Assembly (NCBI GenBank): GCA_947650285.1
Contig: CANTFL010001464.1
Span: 62,001-126,000, forward strand
Direction: 5' to 3'
From: Hyaloperonospora brassicae
Lineage: Eukaryota; Oomycota; Peronosporomycetes; Peronosporales; Peronosporaceae
Length of the DNA stretch: 64,000 bases
Under the pieces are notes generated by a model. The model was not told where the DNA came from. It did no database searches and saw nothing but the letters and a program-made list of their open reading frames with translations. Positions 46,240-58,697 of this stretch are shown here, one piece after another; positions within the stretch are counted from its first letter, which is position 1, and each line of letters begins with the position of its first letter. Position numbers and translations under genes: made by a program.

Positions 46240-48230
46240 TTGACTTCGTTGCTTCTCGCCGACCCAACCGCGGGGAACCCTGCGTCGTCAGTTTCGCCAT
46301 CTCTACCGAACAGCGGGCCAGTTGATTCCGCGAAACCCTTAAGTCAATCCTTCACGATCACGGCGACCTCATCGGCGAGCTCGACGGTAACCACTGCAGC
46401 GACCTCGTCGGTGAGCCCAACCGCTACGCCTACAGCGGCCCCGTCGATAAGCTTGACTCCAGCCTCCCCATGAAAGCGGTCTACAGTCTGGTCGCGACTA
46501 CTTTGACCGTTTCAGTCGCTTCATTCACATCATCTAGGTCTGGTACAGCTGCCAGTGATCCATCTTCGCTGGTCATGCTTTTATAATTGGATAGGATGGC
46601 TCGTCGCATCCGGGATTGCGAGAATAACTTGCGATCATAAGCTTGCGCGGCAAGTTGGGTCGGCCAAATCAAGCGTCTTGAACTCCAGCTGCATGACCGC
46701 CTCCACCTTATTCGTCGACAACGTAAGCGTCTTTAGCGTGGAAGGGAGGGGGCCGACCACTTGCGTGGAAAATAAATACCGCGATTGGTTGTATGCCCTC
46801 CTCGCAGCACGGCTAAAGGAATAAGAAATCTTTTTCGTTCTTCCGAAGGTTACTCCATTGCGGAGGTATCCGGCCAATTTTAGCTTCGCCACGACGTCGA
46901 CCCCTAAAAACGATCTCTGCGAGCGCCATATCGTATATCAGCAAAATCTCGCAAATTTCGGATATCCACTATGGCTAATCGGCCAGCCTCCTACCCGCTC
47001 CGATCCGAGCTTTCTAATAATGCCTCGTCGTCGGTCACACTGGGGCCGCCGAATGACTTCTTTAGCAATGAAAGCAATGCGGTGCGAGCGGCTCTAAATG
47101 TCGTGTGCCTTTGGTGAGCGACCAACTGAAGGCTAAAAGCTTCCAGGAATCGTTTCCTCTGGAATAATCGCCTTTCGTTCTGCTACAAAGTCGATCATTC
47201 CCAACTCGAGCTTCTCGCCCTCCACAAGATCTGCAAAGCCTAGTCGTCCATTCACATTCAAAGGTTCCGCTATATTTGCAAGATTTACACTTCTGACGCG
47301 GTCCAGTGCGTCTACTATCCAGCTACTACGTGTACCGACATAGCCGTTGTCGTACCGCATCGGATTATGGTTACGGTCCACCCGCTTTACTAGACCCGTT
47401 GCTTAAGCGATCGTTGTCCGGGACGTCCAATTCTGACAGATAATCGACCCTAGGTAGAAAGAGGATTCTGACCTTAGTGGATACGCTGACACGGACTCTC
47501 AGCTATATCTTCACCTTCGCGTCGACCGCTATGATTCCTGGTCTCATGTGTGCACGAATTTGCTCCTCGAATGAAGTGGATCCAAGATCAATAGAATTTG
47601 CAACTCGTGGTTCGTTGTACCATCGGTCTCATATGTCTTGTTTGATCGTCAAGAGATACCCAGCAACTGGTTTGGTACACCGGACGGAGACTTCGATCGA
47701 TTCATCGCTTAGAAATTCTCGCTTATAAATCCATTAATTATCGAGAACTTGTTGGATACAAAGCCTTAGGTTGCCGGTAGAGTCTTTCTGTCCATCGTTT
47801 CATTACGACCAGTGGGCTAGTTTGCTACCTTGGTCGCGTCCTACGAGCTGTTTGAAGAATTTCTTTTTCAAACAGCTCGTGTGGGAGGCGACTCAATGTC
47901 TATTAATTTATTCGAGTTATCGCGATAAAGTGTCTTTCTTGCCTACCACTACGACGCATAGAAAAACGTTTAGGTAGGGCGGTCACAGCGTGACGGGCAT
48001 TGACCGGTCTAAAATTTTACGGAACAAAAAGGGCTTCGGTGATCTCGACATCTTCATTACTCCCTGTTTTTACCACCGTTCGCGTACTCGCTTTGTGGTG
48101 TACTGAAACATTGGGCATGTGGAGGCGTTATACGTATAAGATCTGCTTGATGCTCTCTGGGTCTCCGGTTTCGGGTCTTGGTAGCGCATGTAGTATTGAC
48201 TGTGTTTAAAACCTCATAAAGGCACTTCGG
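46240..48230 (+). pseudogene. Antisense accessory ORF of ancient element (plus strand), decayed
   Basis: It has the same relative place and direction as in the younger elements: next to the 3' LTR, opposite to pol. It begins with a Ser/Thr/Pro/Ala-rich stretch (46240-46473), then a charged, helix-prone stretch at 46590-46740 (RMARRIRDCENNLRS, QIKRLELQLHDRLHLIRRQR). C-terminal blocks align with the outer copy: VDTLTRTLSYIFTFASTA (outer VDTLFRHLTRSKLNIFPAPTA), QLVWEATQCLLIYSSYRD at 47873 (outer QVLWEATHAVYLPIERRD) and GFGDLDIFITPCFYH near 48030 (outer GNRDLGLILGPFFMR). A 14-bp perfect inverted repeat (47843-47856 / 47867-47880) sits just before the second block. Many stops. Confidence 0.6.
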
Positions 48231-48599
48231 TCCCTCGCATAAAGAAATGTTCGTTTCATCTTCTTTGATTAAATCAACTCACATACATTACTTTCTTTCG
48301 TTCATCTCTTTGTCTTAATTTGCTGGCACGTCTTAACCTCTCTTTAATAGGTCTTCTTCCACATCCAGGTATATCTGGTATGATTTTCCTTCAACAGACT
48401 ATTTTTGGCCCAAAGAACATAGGCCTGCCAGCGAGGTACTCAGTCTACCATGATAGACGGGAGTTTCGCTTTTAAGGAACTAGGGTCAATCTTCCGGGGA
48501 ATCTAATTTCATTTTTGTTCTCATGGCTATGCATTGCATAGAACCGGTAAAGACTTGTACGTTTGCGTTAAAAATCAAATCCAGGCCATGCAATTCTAA
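48231..48599. other. Convergent gap between accessory ORF and pol of the ancient element
   Basis: Both reading directions end here. I see no further homology. The arrangement equals 29046-29301 and 34886-35003 in the younger elements. Confidence 0.5.
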
Positions 48600-48960
48600 T
48601 CGAGTTATTTTAACCATGAGGGGTCTTTGTATCCCTTCCAGCGAACAATAAGTTCTTGCTGATATCTTCCGTATATCGTTTTCTTAAATAGTTCGATTTT
48701 CATAATTTCGTCATTTTTGAATTCGCCTTCTTCAAATTCTCGCGCCTTCTTGTCTTCTGGGAACAGGCAAGTGTCCAGGTCAATTCGATCCGTTTATTTC
48801 ATGTCAGAGTGTTGTTTGAGATATCGGGAAATCTCTGATCCTCTTGATATTTGATATATATAAATAAGGAAAACCAAATGTTCTGTACATCAGGTCTCGA
48901 GTCGTGCTGCATGGTCGCCTACCAGTCCTAGAACGCGGAAAGGCCCATGTCACAATTTGG
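48600..48960 (-). pseudogene. Ancient element integrase C-terminus and chromodomain
   Basis: The minus strand reads HGPFRVLGLVGDHAARLET (inner HGPFRVAELCGEHAVRVET) around 48953-48895. Then come an acidic DLDTCLFPEDKK and YGRYQQELIVRWKGYKDPSW (48613 upward), a clear chromodomain core, followed by stops. One frame covers the chromodomain from about 48770 to 48611 without a stop, which is remarkable given the decay elsewhere. Confidence 0.82.
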
Positions 48961-50193
48961 CCAATTTCCCGGTATATCTTCATCCACTTACTCCAGGTAT
49001 AGCCAAACTTAAGTTTCGGGCCCGATATTGTGGTTGAACACTGCTTCAGTCTGCCATTTTACTCGAAATCGACTTGCTTTCCGTAGATTCTATATCATCT
49101 GCTTAGTTGCTCGTTGATATTTGTTGTATCTGTGGTACCTCCTCCATGGCCCAGAATCTCGATGTCCTAGATTCACAACGGGCAGTGGGGCTTCCAATAT
49201 GGAATTGGCATTTCAACCGTGGATTAATTTTTATGGAGTAGCCATCGTTTCTTGGCCTTGGGCGGTCTTTATTGCAAACGTAATTCGTCTGCATACTCGT
49301 CCCAGTCTCTTTGGGATACGTCATCGACATACAACTTGATCGACCAAGTTTGATTTTGCACCATTCTTTCGGCCGTAATAATGGCTTACGGTTGATAGGT
49401 TATAGTCGCTTGTTGACGTTGACCTACCACACGATTGAACTCACGAAAACAGTCCGACACATATTCCGGCTCGCTATCATGACGAATCACTTCATAGGCA
49501 CCAAAGCGACGTAACCCACATTTTTCGTAACCGTCGACCACCATCTATGCTGTCCGCGATGCATAGATTTGGCCATCACATACCGAGTATATATAGCACA
49601 TATATGAATACACTCTGTTTTTTATTTATTTTTGACTCTGAGGGAGACGGAATGTGGTTGATTGCTATAACCTGAAAGGGGTAGAACGCTTAAACATTAT
49701 TAAGATGCATTCCCTGCAAGGAAGAGAACCCTTTTCTGGCCTCGAAATTATAAAAGGAACCAACATGCCTTTACATACTTCTAAAATGACATTTTTATTA
49801 GAATTGCCGTCGCATCCGTTGGCAGATACGCCCAAAGCTTTGGAATCCCTACTACAAAGGCATACGTTCGTGATGGAATTAGTCGGTCACTCACCCTTCC
49901 GGTATCCCCAAGCTGTCCAATCTGTCCCTATTCTCTCGTTCGGCTCGAGGGTTACGGCAATATATTTATCTTTCTTCTACACTTATTTTATAATCCCCTG
50001 ACTCTTTTCTGCAGACACTGGGAGAGTCCATACGCATATTACTTCAATCTCCAATCAGATATGACTCTAAAATTGTATACAGATCTCTTCTCTCTGCGCC
50101 TTCAGAACGCGCTTTACTCTTAGCCTTTTTACCACTTAATCTCGATGTCTCCTTACAGATCAAAATGGGGGACCTGGATATTGTCTCTGCGAA

Positions 50194-50864
50194 TTATCTT
50201 GCCGATGGACCTGGTCTTTCGGGGCCAGCAACTTTGGGTTTGGATTGATCGCTGCTAAATCGAGTAAGTCTTCCTCTGCTGTTGAGCTGAACTATTAATG
50301 CTGGTGCACGACGTGCTGACCAGCTGGTCTGCACTCTGGTTAGGGTCCTGCTTCCTATGTTAAATGCTAGGGAAGGGCCACGACTGTAATTCTTCAGAGC
50401 CCTGGAGCGTAGCAGCGATGAAAATGAAGCCTTCAATTTAGTCTATACACGCTACTGTCGTATTACTAAATTGAGGTCTCCACAGATTATCAAATGTCTC
50501 TTTTATCATAAAATAAAACAAGCCAAAGCCTAGTAGCATGCCTTCAATTCCACTGGTTTCATCTTAGATGTGTCGAGATACTTATCAGCGGCTTGAACTA
50601 TGGTCCACGCTAAGGGTCTTCACACGATGGCAATACAAATTTCACCTCTCTACTTCACAAATTCTGAATCGTCCAACTTAGTAACATGTAAATTTTCTTC
50701 CTACTCCAAGGTAGATTAGGTAAGACGACTAATTGTCGTGCCTGCTTACTAGGTGCGATCGATGATGAAATATTATCCATATTTCCTACAAGGGTGATGA
50801 TTGTCGCCATCGCCCCCAGCATCTGATCTTCGCTTTTTCCTACTGCACAAATAGCATCGTCCAC
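50194..50864 (-). pseudogene. Ancient element RNase H remnant
   Basis: The minus strand has MDNISSSIAPSKQARQLVVL (50655-50864), matching the inner VDDVLIAIAPLKKPKQLVMM just before RNase H. It is followed by a Trp/Ser-rich frame. The block near 50194-50436 lies where RNase H is expected but aligns only weakly. Confidence 0.6.
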
Positions 50865-51599
50865 AGAGAAACGAGGGTGGCTTAGTTTCCTAGGCGCCCC
50901 TGCAGACCGTCCGACTTGGCCAATTACCTCAATGTCGAATGTCTGGTCAATGTAATTTAGGGTCGGGTAATTTTCTTAATATTGCAAATTTAATATTCTT
51001 AACAAAACTAACATTTCTTTCTCCACAGTGATGTAATTTACTTCATCAAAGTTAAGAGTCCTCATTGTAAACATTACTGGCATTAATAGACCTTAGTAAT
51101 GTTATAGTAGCGATGCCGAGATTGCCCAATAATTTGCATCGTCAAGAATCACCGCTTCTTTAGGTGGAATCGAAATGGCGTAAAATTGATGATGTAGCAA
51201 TTTCGGTCCTAATGCCTATCATAGGCTACTTGGACGCATGCTCCGTATTATCTTCTTCATCATTGATGAATGCGTAACCCTCATATATCGAATATTTTTG
51301 CCATGAGTATAAGTCTACCTCTCTCAGTTCGTAGAGGATATATGTGTCTACGGTATGATCCTCAGTAAACAAAGTTTTAAATTCAAATTTTCCAGAAACA
51401 ATTGCTTAGCCTTAAAAGCCCTTGGCACAGATAGATCGACCATAGATTGAATGTCCTTTGGGTGGGTCTCCGGTCCCCCGATAGGCGACCAGTGTCCGAG
51501 GGTGCCGATCTTTCGGCATCTTATAGAGATCTTGACTGCGCTAATCCGTAGAATCTAGCAATTTCACACTTCCAACAGTCATTTAAATTTTGTACATTA

Positions 51600-52150
51600 C
51601 GCGTCCCATGTTTTGACAAGATCAGAATACTATCTCGATATTAAAACTGACCCAGTATATAGAAAATCCGATTGCGCATCCGGCTCTTTCACCTTAATCA
51701 GATCTTTCGGCCCGTCCTAAACTGCCCGTAATGGGTTGCGTAAGAAATCATTTACCGCGTTATCCAATAGTCGATTATATATATGCTTTATTATAAATCT
51801 AAAAAAATGGCATCAGTACCATTTAATTAGTCCCAGTAGGGTGACCAATGCCAAAAACAGTCTTGCTCTTTCAGTCATACCAACGACCCAAAACGAATCG
51901 ACATACCTATAGAGCAATACCACGACGCTCTCTTAAGGTGTTCCAATATTTTATCAATCCGAGTTATAAGGTAGACCATAAGTCGAGTCTAGTCGTTCAC
52001 GAAACGATAGTCGATGCACAACCTGAAGTCAATCCCATTTGTCTTCACGATGATAATAATTGGGCTTGCTTAGGGCGAATTAGACGCACCGGTATTCTCC
52101 GCGGACAGCAATACCTAAATGAGGTCGGCCAAATACTCCTTGAAGTAAGG
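51600..52150 (-). pseudogene. Ancient element reverse transcriptase remnant
   Basis: Minus-strand blocks: VLLSAENTGASNSP, ASPIIIIVKTNGIDFRLCID then Y at about 52140-52010 (inner GLFSAKIIRPSKLSWAS...RLCID; outer MITKNGVDIRLFMDY). Then RLLDNAVNDFLR near 51770 (outer RLIDNALYG) and KEPDAQSDFLYTG. The degenerate active-site box YRDSILI is at 51620-51640 (inner YIDDTLI). The order and spacing fit RT. Plus-strand open frames over this interval are shadows. Confidence 0.78.
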
Positions 52151-53699
52151 GACCATTTTATGCACTTGTTGCTCGATATGTTTGGCATTATCATTATCGA
52201 CCTTATGTATAGCTCTCGAGAATCCGGCGGTATGGCATTCCCTTTTTTCATTACCAGATGTCGCTTCTTCCGCAGTATATGTCAGATTTCGTCCCCCTTT
52301 CAGAAGTGTTCCCGGCTATATTAGAAATCTGTATGTCCTTCCCCCGATCACAAACTCATCACTTTCGGGGATAGGTCTGGTTCGAAATATAACGGTTCAC
52401 CCTTGGTTGTTCACTTTGGCTAGAGCTCTCTACTTTCAAACGGGCATATATGGTTCTTCATCGGTGTTGACTTATCTGCTTTGATCTCTATTTCATTATC
52501 CGTGCATATCGCAGGGGAAACGACGTTGGGGTCGTTATGCTTTAAGGAGATCTCTTCCTGTAGGATGGCCTATCCACGACAACAATGTTATTCTCCCCGT
52601 GGCGGCGGTAGGTAAGACATATTCATATCAGAAAGGTTCTTTAAATGCTGCACATTTTCGGACCAGGTCTCATTTGGTATGGTCACACTAATGGTCATTC
52701 TTCCTCTTCGATGTCGTTTTTATAATTGTTCTGGTATATGGTGTCTTCGTAAGCCAAGTTGATCTACTACGCATATTTTAACAACCCATCGAGACGAATA
52801 ACTGCGCTCTGAGTACTTGACTTATCGTCAATTACATGCTTATTTTCGTATCATCATGCACTCCTAGAGTCTGTGGGCTAATGTCAGTAACCTTCAGAGA
52901 CTGGCGACGATCTAATTTTCGATATATCTTAGTAACCCACTGCTCTTCTCGAATGACCCACATCTTTCATCGTTCCGAGGTCGCCCTCCTATGAGACAAC
53001 TTTACGTACTCAGCGGTGGTTCTACGCGTATTTTCCTAACTTCAATTCCCATGCTTGATTGCTATAAATGCCCCTCAGTCCGAAGAATTGTATTCACACA
53101 TCATTTGAAAGACAGAGTTTGCTATCTGCAATATCCAGTCGGATACTAGCCGGGAATATATAATCCATCGTGAGGATTGCGTCCTGAATCACCATACGGC
53201 ACACCCATACCCTAATTACGCATTACGGAATGCCATGTTCGGTGATATTTATGCGAGTTCGGCCTCTCGTGATCCAAGCAGATTCTTTAATTCGAATGCG
53301 CTCCTGTCGTTTACTCTCGTCAATTTTGCACCCGCCTACCTTTAGAGCAAAGGAGACCACGAAATATTATTTCGGCCCCAGTATTACAAATAAGATTATC
53401 TTGATTGTTGTTGATCTTCTCGGAAGACTTATTTTGTCGAAATCACTTCGTATAGGCTTAATGCTACCAGTATACCCTGTAATATGTCAGGCTATTCTCC
53501 CATCTCGATAACTGCAAATTACCCGGCAAATTTATGAGGAGTATTAAAAAAGAGACAAGATAGACCATTGGGTTATTTCCACTCTTCGGTATTATCCGCC
53601 TTTATAGATAATGAAGTCTGTTTCTTTTGGTTTTTTCTCTGCATATGCAAATACACAAAACCTGGAGCGCTCGGCTCTTACTAGATTCGCCTATGGCGC

Positions 53700-54720
53700 C
53701 CATCATAATATAATCATCTTATCATCTTTCTCCAGCAACATTCCGGCGGGCTTAGTCTGGTTGTGCCATTGAAAAAGCAGATTGGATAAATCTTCCAGCT
53801 GACACTTCCCGTTTTTAGTACGTCTCCACATCATCGGCACAAAAACAGGTAATGATCCAATGGATGGCTCTTCTAACCGCAGCAGTTGCAAGTTATCCGC
53901 GTTAACCATCCCAAGTCTCCATGTTTTTTGGGACCCCAGTAATCAAATCTCACATTGCATTTAGCTGACGCAATTAGAGATTCCGGGTCACCAATATGCT
54001 CCCGAGGCTGGTCAACCTCTCTAATGTTTCGGCCTCTAGTGTTCGTCGCCCTGAAGACCCTTTTCAGCTGCTTCGTAGATCCGCGGTATGCCTCACTCGT
54101 TTTCATAGCTGTCCAAAATTTATCATTCCTGGCTAGATTTATGAAAGACTGCTCGAATCGCATGTAAGGATCGACAATTCATTTTTCGTGGTCGGTGTAG
54201 GGGATCAGGAACCTTCTGGCAAAATGTGCTCGGTGCCGATAGCGTCTTTAAGCGTCTTGTCGTCGTCTTTAATTCCACTCAGCACTTCTCCAGATTGTTC
54301 ACATCCTTAATTGTAGCCTCCTCAAATGGTCGGCTGGTTGTGGATCTCAGAGCTCCACGTGTCATTTCTTAACCCTGGGCTATCCTCTGTTAATCTTAAA
54401 GTTTGCCCTGAGTGCAATCACATTAAATTGGTATCGGGGGCCCAGCGGGTATTTATTTGATCATTTTTGGGTGGTAACGTTAAAGAGTTGTTGATAACCC
54501 ATCCCACAGAGCTGCGTCTTATATTCTTGCAGCAGGTCTTTCCAGATTCGTCAAATTGTACGAATCAGTTGGCGATAAAATTTAGGTAGTAGACCGGTCA
54601 GCAGTCCTCCGAAAACGAGACATTTCTCTATATCTGATGCTTGGTCCCTCGTAAAAGTTGTCAAGAAGGTGGTCACCCAGCTGCGGGATTAGCTTCGTCC
54701 AAATCTCGTCCATTTAATTT
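53700..54720 (-). pseudogene. Ancient element gag: capsid and zinc-knuckle remnants
   Basis: Capsid: LVFGGLLTGLLPKFYRQL and WKDLLQEYKTQLCGMGYQQ at about 54632-54490 (inner LVFGDLLTVSA.NWYNQL, WKRLLDEFMVQYGG). Nucleocapsid: GPKKHGDLG, then CNCCG..SHPLDHYLFLC at about 53895-53835 (inner CQKCGRKGHLLDKCFYVC), and NGKCQLEDLSNLLFQWHNQT then KPAGMLLEKDDKM at 53820-53710 (inner NGKCPMEEFLNLICQWYVPT, KQAGMFTPKVEEM). The knuckle's last Cys has become His. Stops and frameshifts throughout. Confidence 0.82.
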
Positions 54721-56193
54721 ATTGTGATCCGAGGTCGCACAAAGGTTAGTGCGGGAACCAATTTGGCGATTATCTAAGTGTGGTATGGCCAGTCTTGCCA
54801 TTGGGACCTCTTAGTCCAAATCATCTTGTTCATGTTCGCAGTACTCCACGATTTTCATGTCCACGTTCGGCATTATCGCGTGTCTTGATGCTGGGGAATT
54901 CTCGCTTGTTCCGTTTCGTGTATTCATCATTCTCGACCCCTGTCTTATTTTAGTCCCTCCCCGTTCGGGATATGTTGGTGGCACTCGTTGGTTCTTGAAA
55001 GTATCTTGCCATCACCGCATAGAAGGGTGTTAATAAGATTCCTACCGGTTCGACAGGTGCGTCACCCCCAACATCTTTGCCACAGGGTGTGGTAAAAATT
55101 TTGGGGTTTCGTGTGTGTCTGTCCATCAAGAGACACTAAATTTTATTAGGAGCCAATATTTTTTCTGGATGCCCAACCATCACTATTTCGTAAGAAACTT
55201 GTTCGTATCGCATGTCCGGCGCCTGATAGATAGCGACGCCGGTGGGTCCTAGAGGCGATCTGCTGGCGCGATTCGGGATTGATGACACCAGTGACGACAG
55301 CCCCGCCGCGGACTGTACACGTAAAGACGTGAACTCGCGGCGTAAGTCGTATATCAACTGTCGGTCTCAAGTCATAACAAGTATTAATGAGTGAAGCTTA
55401 ATGTCCTGGACTGCTGACTCGTATGGGTCTTCTGCGTCGTATCAGCTTTGAGAGGTACGTCGAAAACTGCCGGAGCGTTACGAATGAAGATTACTAAGTA
55501 TTTGTGAAGCATCTTTAACAACGTCGTGATGCGGTCAAAATCAGATTGAGCATGTCCACTGCTCTAAAATCCCTCAACCATGTTAGCTTTGCAAAGGATG
55601 GTGACCAGCGCTGTGATAGCATATGCTACTGTCCGCAGTCGAAGAAGGGCAAACAGTTTCTGTGGCTCGATCCAGTAGATGGACATTGAGGGCTTTTATT
55701 ACAGAATCGCTGGTTGAAAATGTGTCTAGATAATGTTCAAAAGACCACTGTCATCTCCTCGCTATACAACGAAGACGGATTCGACTTCCCGGGGCCTGCC
55801 GACTTTGTTTTGCCGGCTTTTCATTCTGAATCGTTTGGGCTTATCTGTAAAATTCGTGTTTGTTCTTGTTTCGGAGACTTTAGCTTCTTCAGCTGTAAGT
55901 CCATTATGCGTGACGGGTATCATGACCCAAGGTATTCTCGTCAAGAAAAGAGGGTGGGTGTTTGTTTTACATACAAATGTCTTAAGCCTAATCTTGTTGG
56001 CCGGACACCTCACGAGGTCCGGTCGGTCCTTCGATCCTTTGTTAATATTATCATGTGTCACTAGCAATTAATCATCCAGTGGATAAGCGGTCTTGTGCTA
56101 CTTCTTGGCTTGAGCATCTGGGTTATTTGGGACTTGCGGTAAAGTTTTGCGTCTTATAAAGATCCGAAGACGCGATTTTTTTGCAAGTTCCAT
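54721..56193 (-). other. Ancient element leader and gag N-terminal region, unrecognisable
   Basis: It lies between the LTR end and the capsid remnant. Short minus-strand frames at 55136-55370 and 55762-56067 fall where gag starts in the other elements, but I cannot align them convincingly. TGG of a PBS is at 56190-56192, one base from the LTR. Confidence 0.4.
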
Positions 56194-57890
56194 TGTGGTG
56201 AAGTGGAGTTTCAAAACTAGGGGATGAGCAACCAAAAATCTCACAATGACGGCCTGCCGACTTATGAAGGGAGTACTTCGATGCCACGTATAGACCTTGC
56301 ACACCTTGTGTACCCGTCAACTGGCGATTTCTACTCTTCAGTAGATTCGGACGGAGATTAAGATGTGTTAGCCTTGGCAGAGTTAGCCCTTGGACCTCGA
56401 GGGAATATACTTCACGCGATGGGCCAGAAGGTGGCTACTCGACTAGCTCGGTCGAGATTTAGTTTGTAAAGTGTTAGCCTGTTACATGATATATCCATTG
56501 TGTGAAATGGAAATTTAAAATGTTGTATTGAATATTATTTACCGATACCACCTATTATAGTATTACTGTTATGATTACTCAAAAATCTGATCCTTCGTTG
56601 TTATTGTTTCGATACAAACCCGCTAATCGCTACTAGACGCATCAACGAGAGGTGATTGAACGGCGTTATACGTTTATTTATATTAATATAATTAAGTCAG
56701 CTTATAACAGAGAACAAGATATATCGTACTTTATTGTATAATAAACTGGATTAAATCAGTCAAAACAGAGAAAAGGAGTTGGACGACTTAATTGTATATT
56801 AAAGATAAGTGTTCATACACTTAACGTCTTCGGCTTTGTTGTTTGATCCTTTTTCGGTGTAGTACTTAAACCAAGCAGATCACTGACCTTCATTGTAATC
56901 GGTAATTAAATTACGTACTCGTAACTTAGTACGAGGTAAGCTGAGCTTACTACAGTAGGCTTATACCGTAATTATTAAGGTAGATTGTTACTCATGGTCT
57001 ATCGTATAATCGCATGAGTGCTAAAATTCTGGCCTATGCTGTGCTTCCTTAACGCTTGATTGGGGACCCGCTACCGATAGCGGATATAGTGTGGGGTTGC
57101 TATTCGACCAACTCACAGGCTAAATACTTCCTGCGGTTATACTTGTAGTTATTCCTTGTACGCAACTATCTTCAATGGGGTAGGCAAAATGTCATTTTTC
57201 CCTTGAACAGCCAGGAAGACAATACAAGTTTCACATAAAGCACGAAGACGACGTGCCACGTAGATCAAAAAATTGAACAGTTTATATATTTATCCCAATC
57301 TTTAATACACTCTACTGTGTCCTTGTCTGGTGCCCTAACTCATTATGTGACTGACCAGGAGTAGGCGGACGTTGAGGAACTAAAGATACCATGCAGGGGA
57401 CCAAAGTCTGCTGGTGAAAGACCTCGCTTACCAGAGAGGGACCGACACCAGTTATTAACCCGGTCTTTTTAGAGAAAAATTATGTCTACTAGTGAGGGAC
57501 TCAGGCCTACTGGTAGTGAATCGGGTCTTCTAATGAGATAACCGGGTTTATCATTAGCGAATGGGACCATAAATGAAGGACCGCGGTCATCTTCTGTCAG
57601 GTCCGTCAATCAAAACCTTGGTAACGCTCTGCACCTTTAATAGTCCTGCGATCCCCTCTCTTATGATGGCCGAACCACTCTAAATGGCTGTCGATCTTCG
57701 GGGACCTTTTTTCTAAGTATGAACTCTTTTCTGTAATCCGTGAAACCGCTAATACTATTATTCTTCAGAGGACCTCTAGTTAAAAGTTCTAAATCTCTGC
57801 TGTCTCCTATTACGTATTATATAATGGTAGACCACGCATTGCCATGTGCTGTCGATATTTGATCTTTATCATTTCTGTGTTCCACTCCAT
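56194..57890 (-). repeat. Ancient element 5' LTR (right), with insertion
   Basis: On the minus strand it ends CTCCACTTCACCACA (inner CCACTCCACCACA) and is followed by ATGG. The stem-loop is at 56308-56334, 114 bp from the end. It aligns with the left LTR on both sides of an AT-rich block at about 56470-57040 that the left LTR lacks. The right end near 57890 (TTCCACTCCA) is approximate. Confidence 0.72.
56470..57040. other. AT-rich insertion inside the right ancient LTR
   Basis: About 500 bp absent from the left LTR, much more AT-rich than its surroundings. It begins near TGTTAGCCTGTTAC, which could be a solo LTR of another family, but I find no matching end or target duplication. Confidence 0.45.
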
Positions 57891-58596
57891 TTACTATATT
57901 CTATTTATATTTGATCACGGTGCACGAGATCTCTTTACATGTGATCTAGTTACCGATGATTGCATCATTTTACCGCATATTACATAATACCGCATCAACC
58001 AGTGTCACATTAACTAGTATCGCTTCACTTAAGATTGAAAATTTAGAAATCGCATCAACGTGTGTCGCATCACCCAGTATCGCTTCACTTAAGATCTCAA
58101 AAATTAAAATTCTTATCATCCAAGAGCGTCTTACACCAGATCGCGCCTTCAAAATCGCGCTGTGCGGTGCGCCTCGTTACGTACATAAGAGATGTAGCAA
58201 AATGGTACGTAATCATTGCGCGATCTGCATTGTCAACTTCTTGATCGGCTTCATCGCATCTTCCTCGCGTGGATGATAGTGGTATACAAGCCTCTACATG
58301 AGACACACCTAATAATAGCTAGGTAGGATTGAGCGTTGCGACTTAAGCGCTCTATTTTAAGCTTTAATATACAGCTTAGAATCGGCCGCGCATAACATTT
58401 CCTACTGGCATGTCAGCTGTATTAAAGTGCTTAAAGTCTTTAAAAGGGAGAGGTGCGATAGTACATCCACATTTTATATCGTCTTTAAATGTCATGGTGA
58501 AACGTTGACCCGAATAACATTCATTCCAAAAATTAAATTCTTTTTGCCTTTATACATTCACGGTATTTCTAATTTACAGATCATAAATTAAGGTAT
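57891..58596. other. Spacer with a short imperfect direct repeat
   Basis: No gene recognised. An imperfect repeat of about 50-60 bp (CGCATCAAC...GTATCGCTTCACTTAAGAT) occurs at about 57991-58035 and 58051-58096. Confidence 0.6.
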
Positions 58597-58606
58597 TTAA
58601 CCACAA

Positions 58607-58697
58607 AGAATTGCTAAATCCACACCTCTTTTCCTCAGATTCACACCCTTCCTTCAAAATCCTATATATACAAGGTACGCAATCGTCGTTGGACAAA
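58607..58697 (+). repeat. Left terminal inverted repeat
   Basis: It pairs with 59305-59396. Conserved stretches include TTCACACCCTTC, AAAATCCTATATATACAAGG and GTTGGACAAA. Confidence 0.85.

Larger units (their letters stand above)
44922..57890 (-). mobile_element. Ancient Ty3/gypsy chromodomain element, reverse orientation, heavily decayed
   Basis: Two diverged LTRs bound about 13 kb. Between them the minus strand carries, right to left, capsid (54.7-54.4 kb), zinc knuckle (54.0-53.7 kb), RT (52.15-51.6 kb), RNase H (50.86-50.2 kb), integrase C-terminus and chromodomain (48.96-48.6 kb). The plus strand carries the antisense accessory ORF (46.2-48.2 kb). Order and total length match the inner and outer elements. 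No continuous ORF remains. No target duplication is visible at the inferred ends. Confidence 0.85.

Noticed and set aside
46635..47381. Minus-strand leucine-rich-repeat-like text (LPSTLKTLTLSTNKVEAVMQ)
   Set aside because: The plus strand here fits the antisense accessory ORF by position and by downstream aligned blocks. Antisense of a Lys/Arg/Glu-rich helix tends to give Leu/Ser, which explains the LRR look.
51848..52324. Plus-strand 158-codon frame containing IIIIDLMYSSRES, resembling an RT YIDD box
   Set aside because: The minus strand of the same interval aligns block by block with the family RT (KTNGIDFRLCID), in order with all other minus-strand domains, so the plus-strand likeness is chance.
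57956..58276. 106-codon plus frame with repeated IASLKI
   Set aside because: It is explained by an imperfect direct DNA repeat; no protein family likeness.
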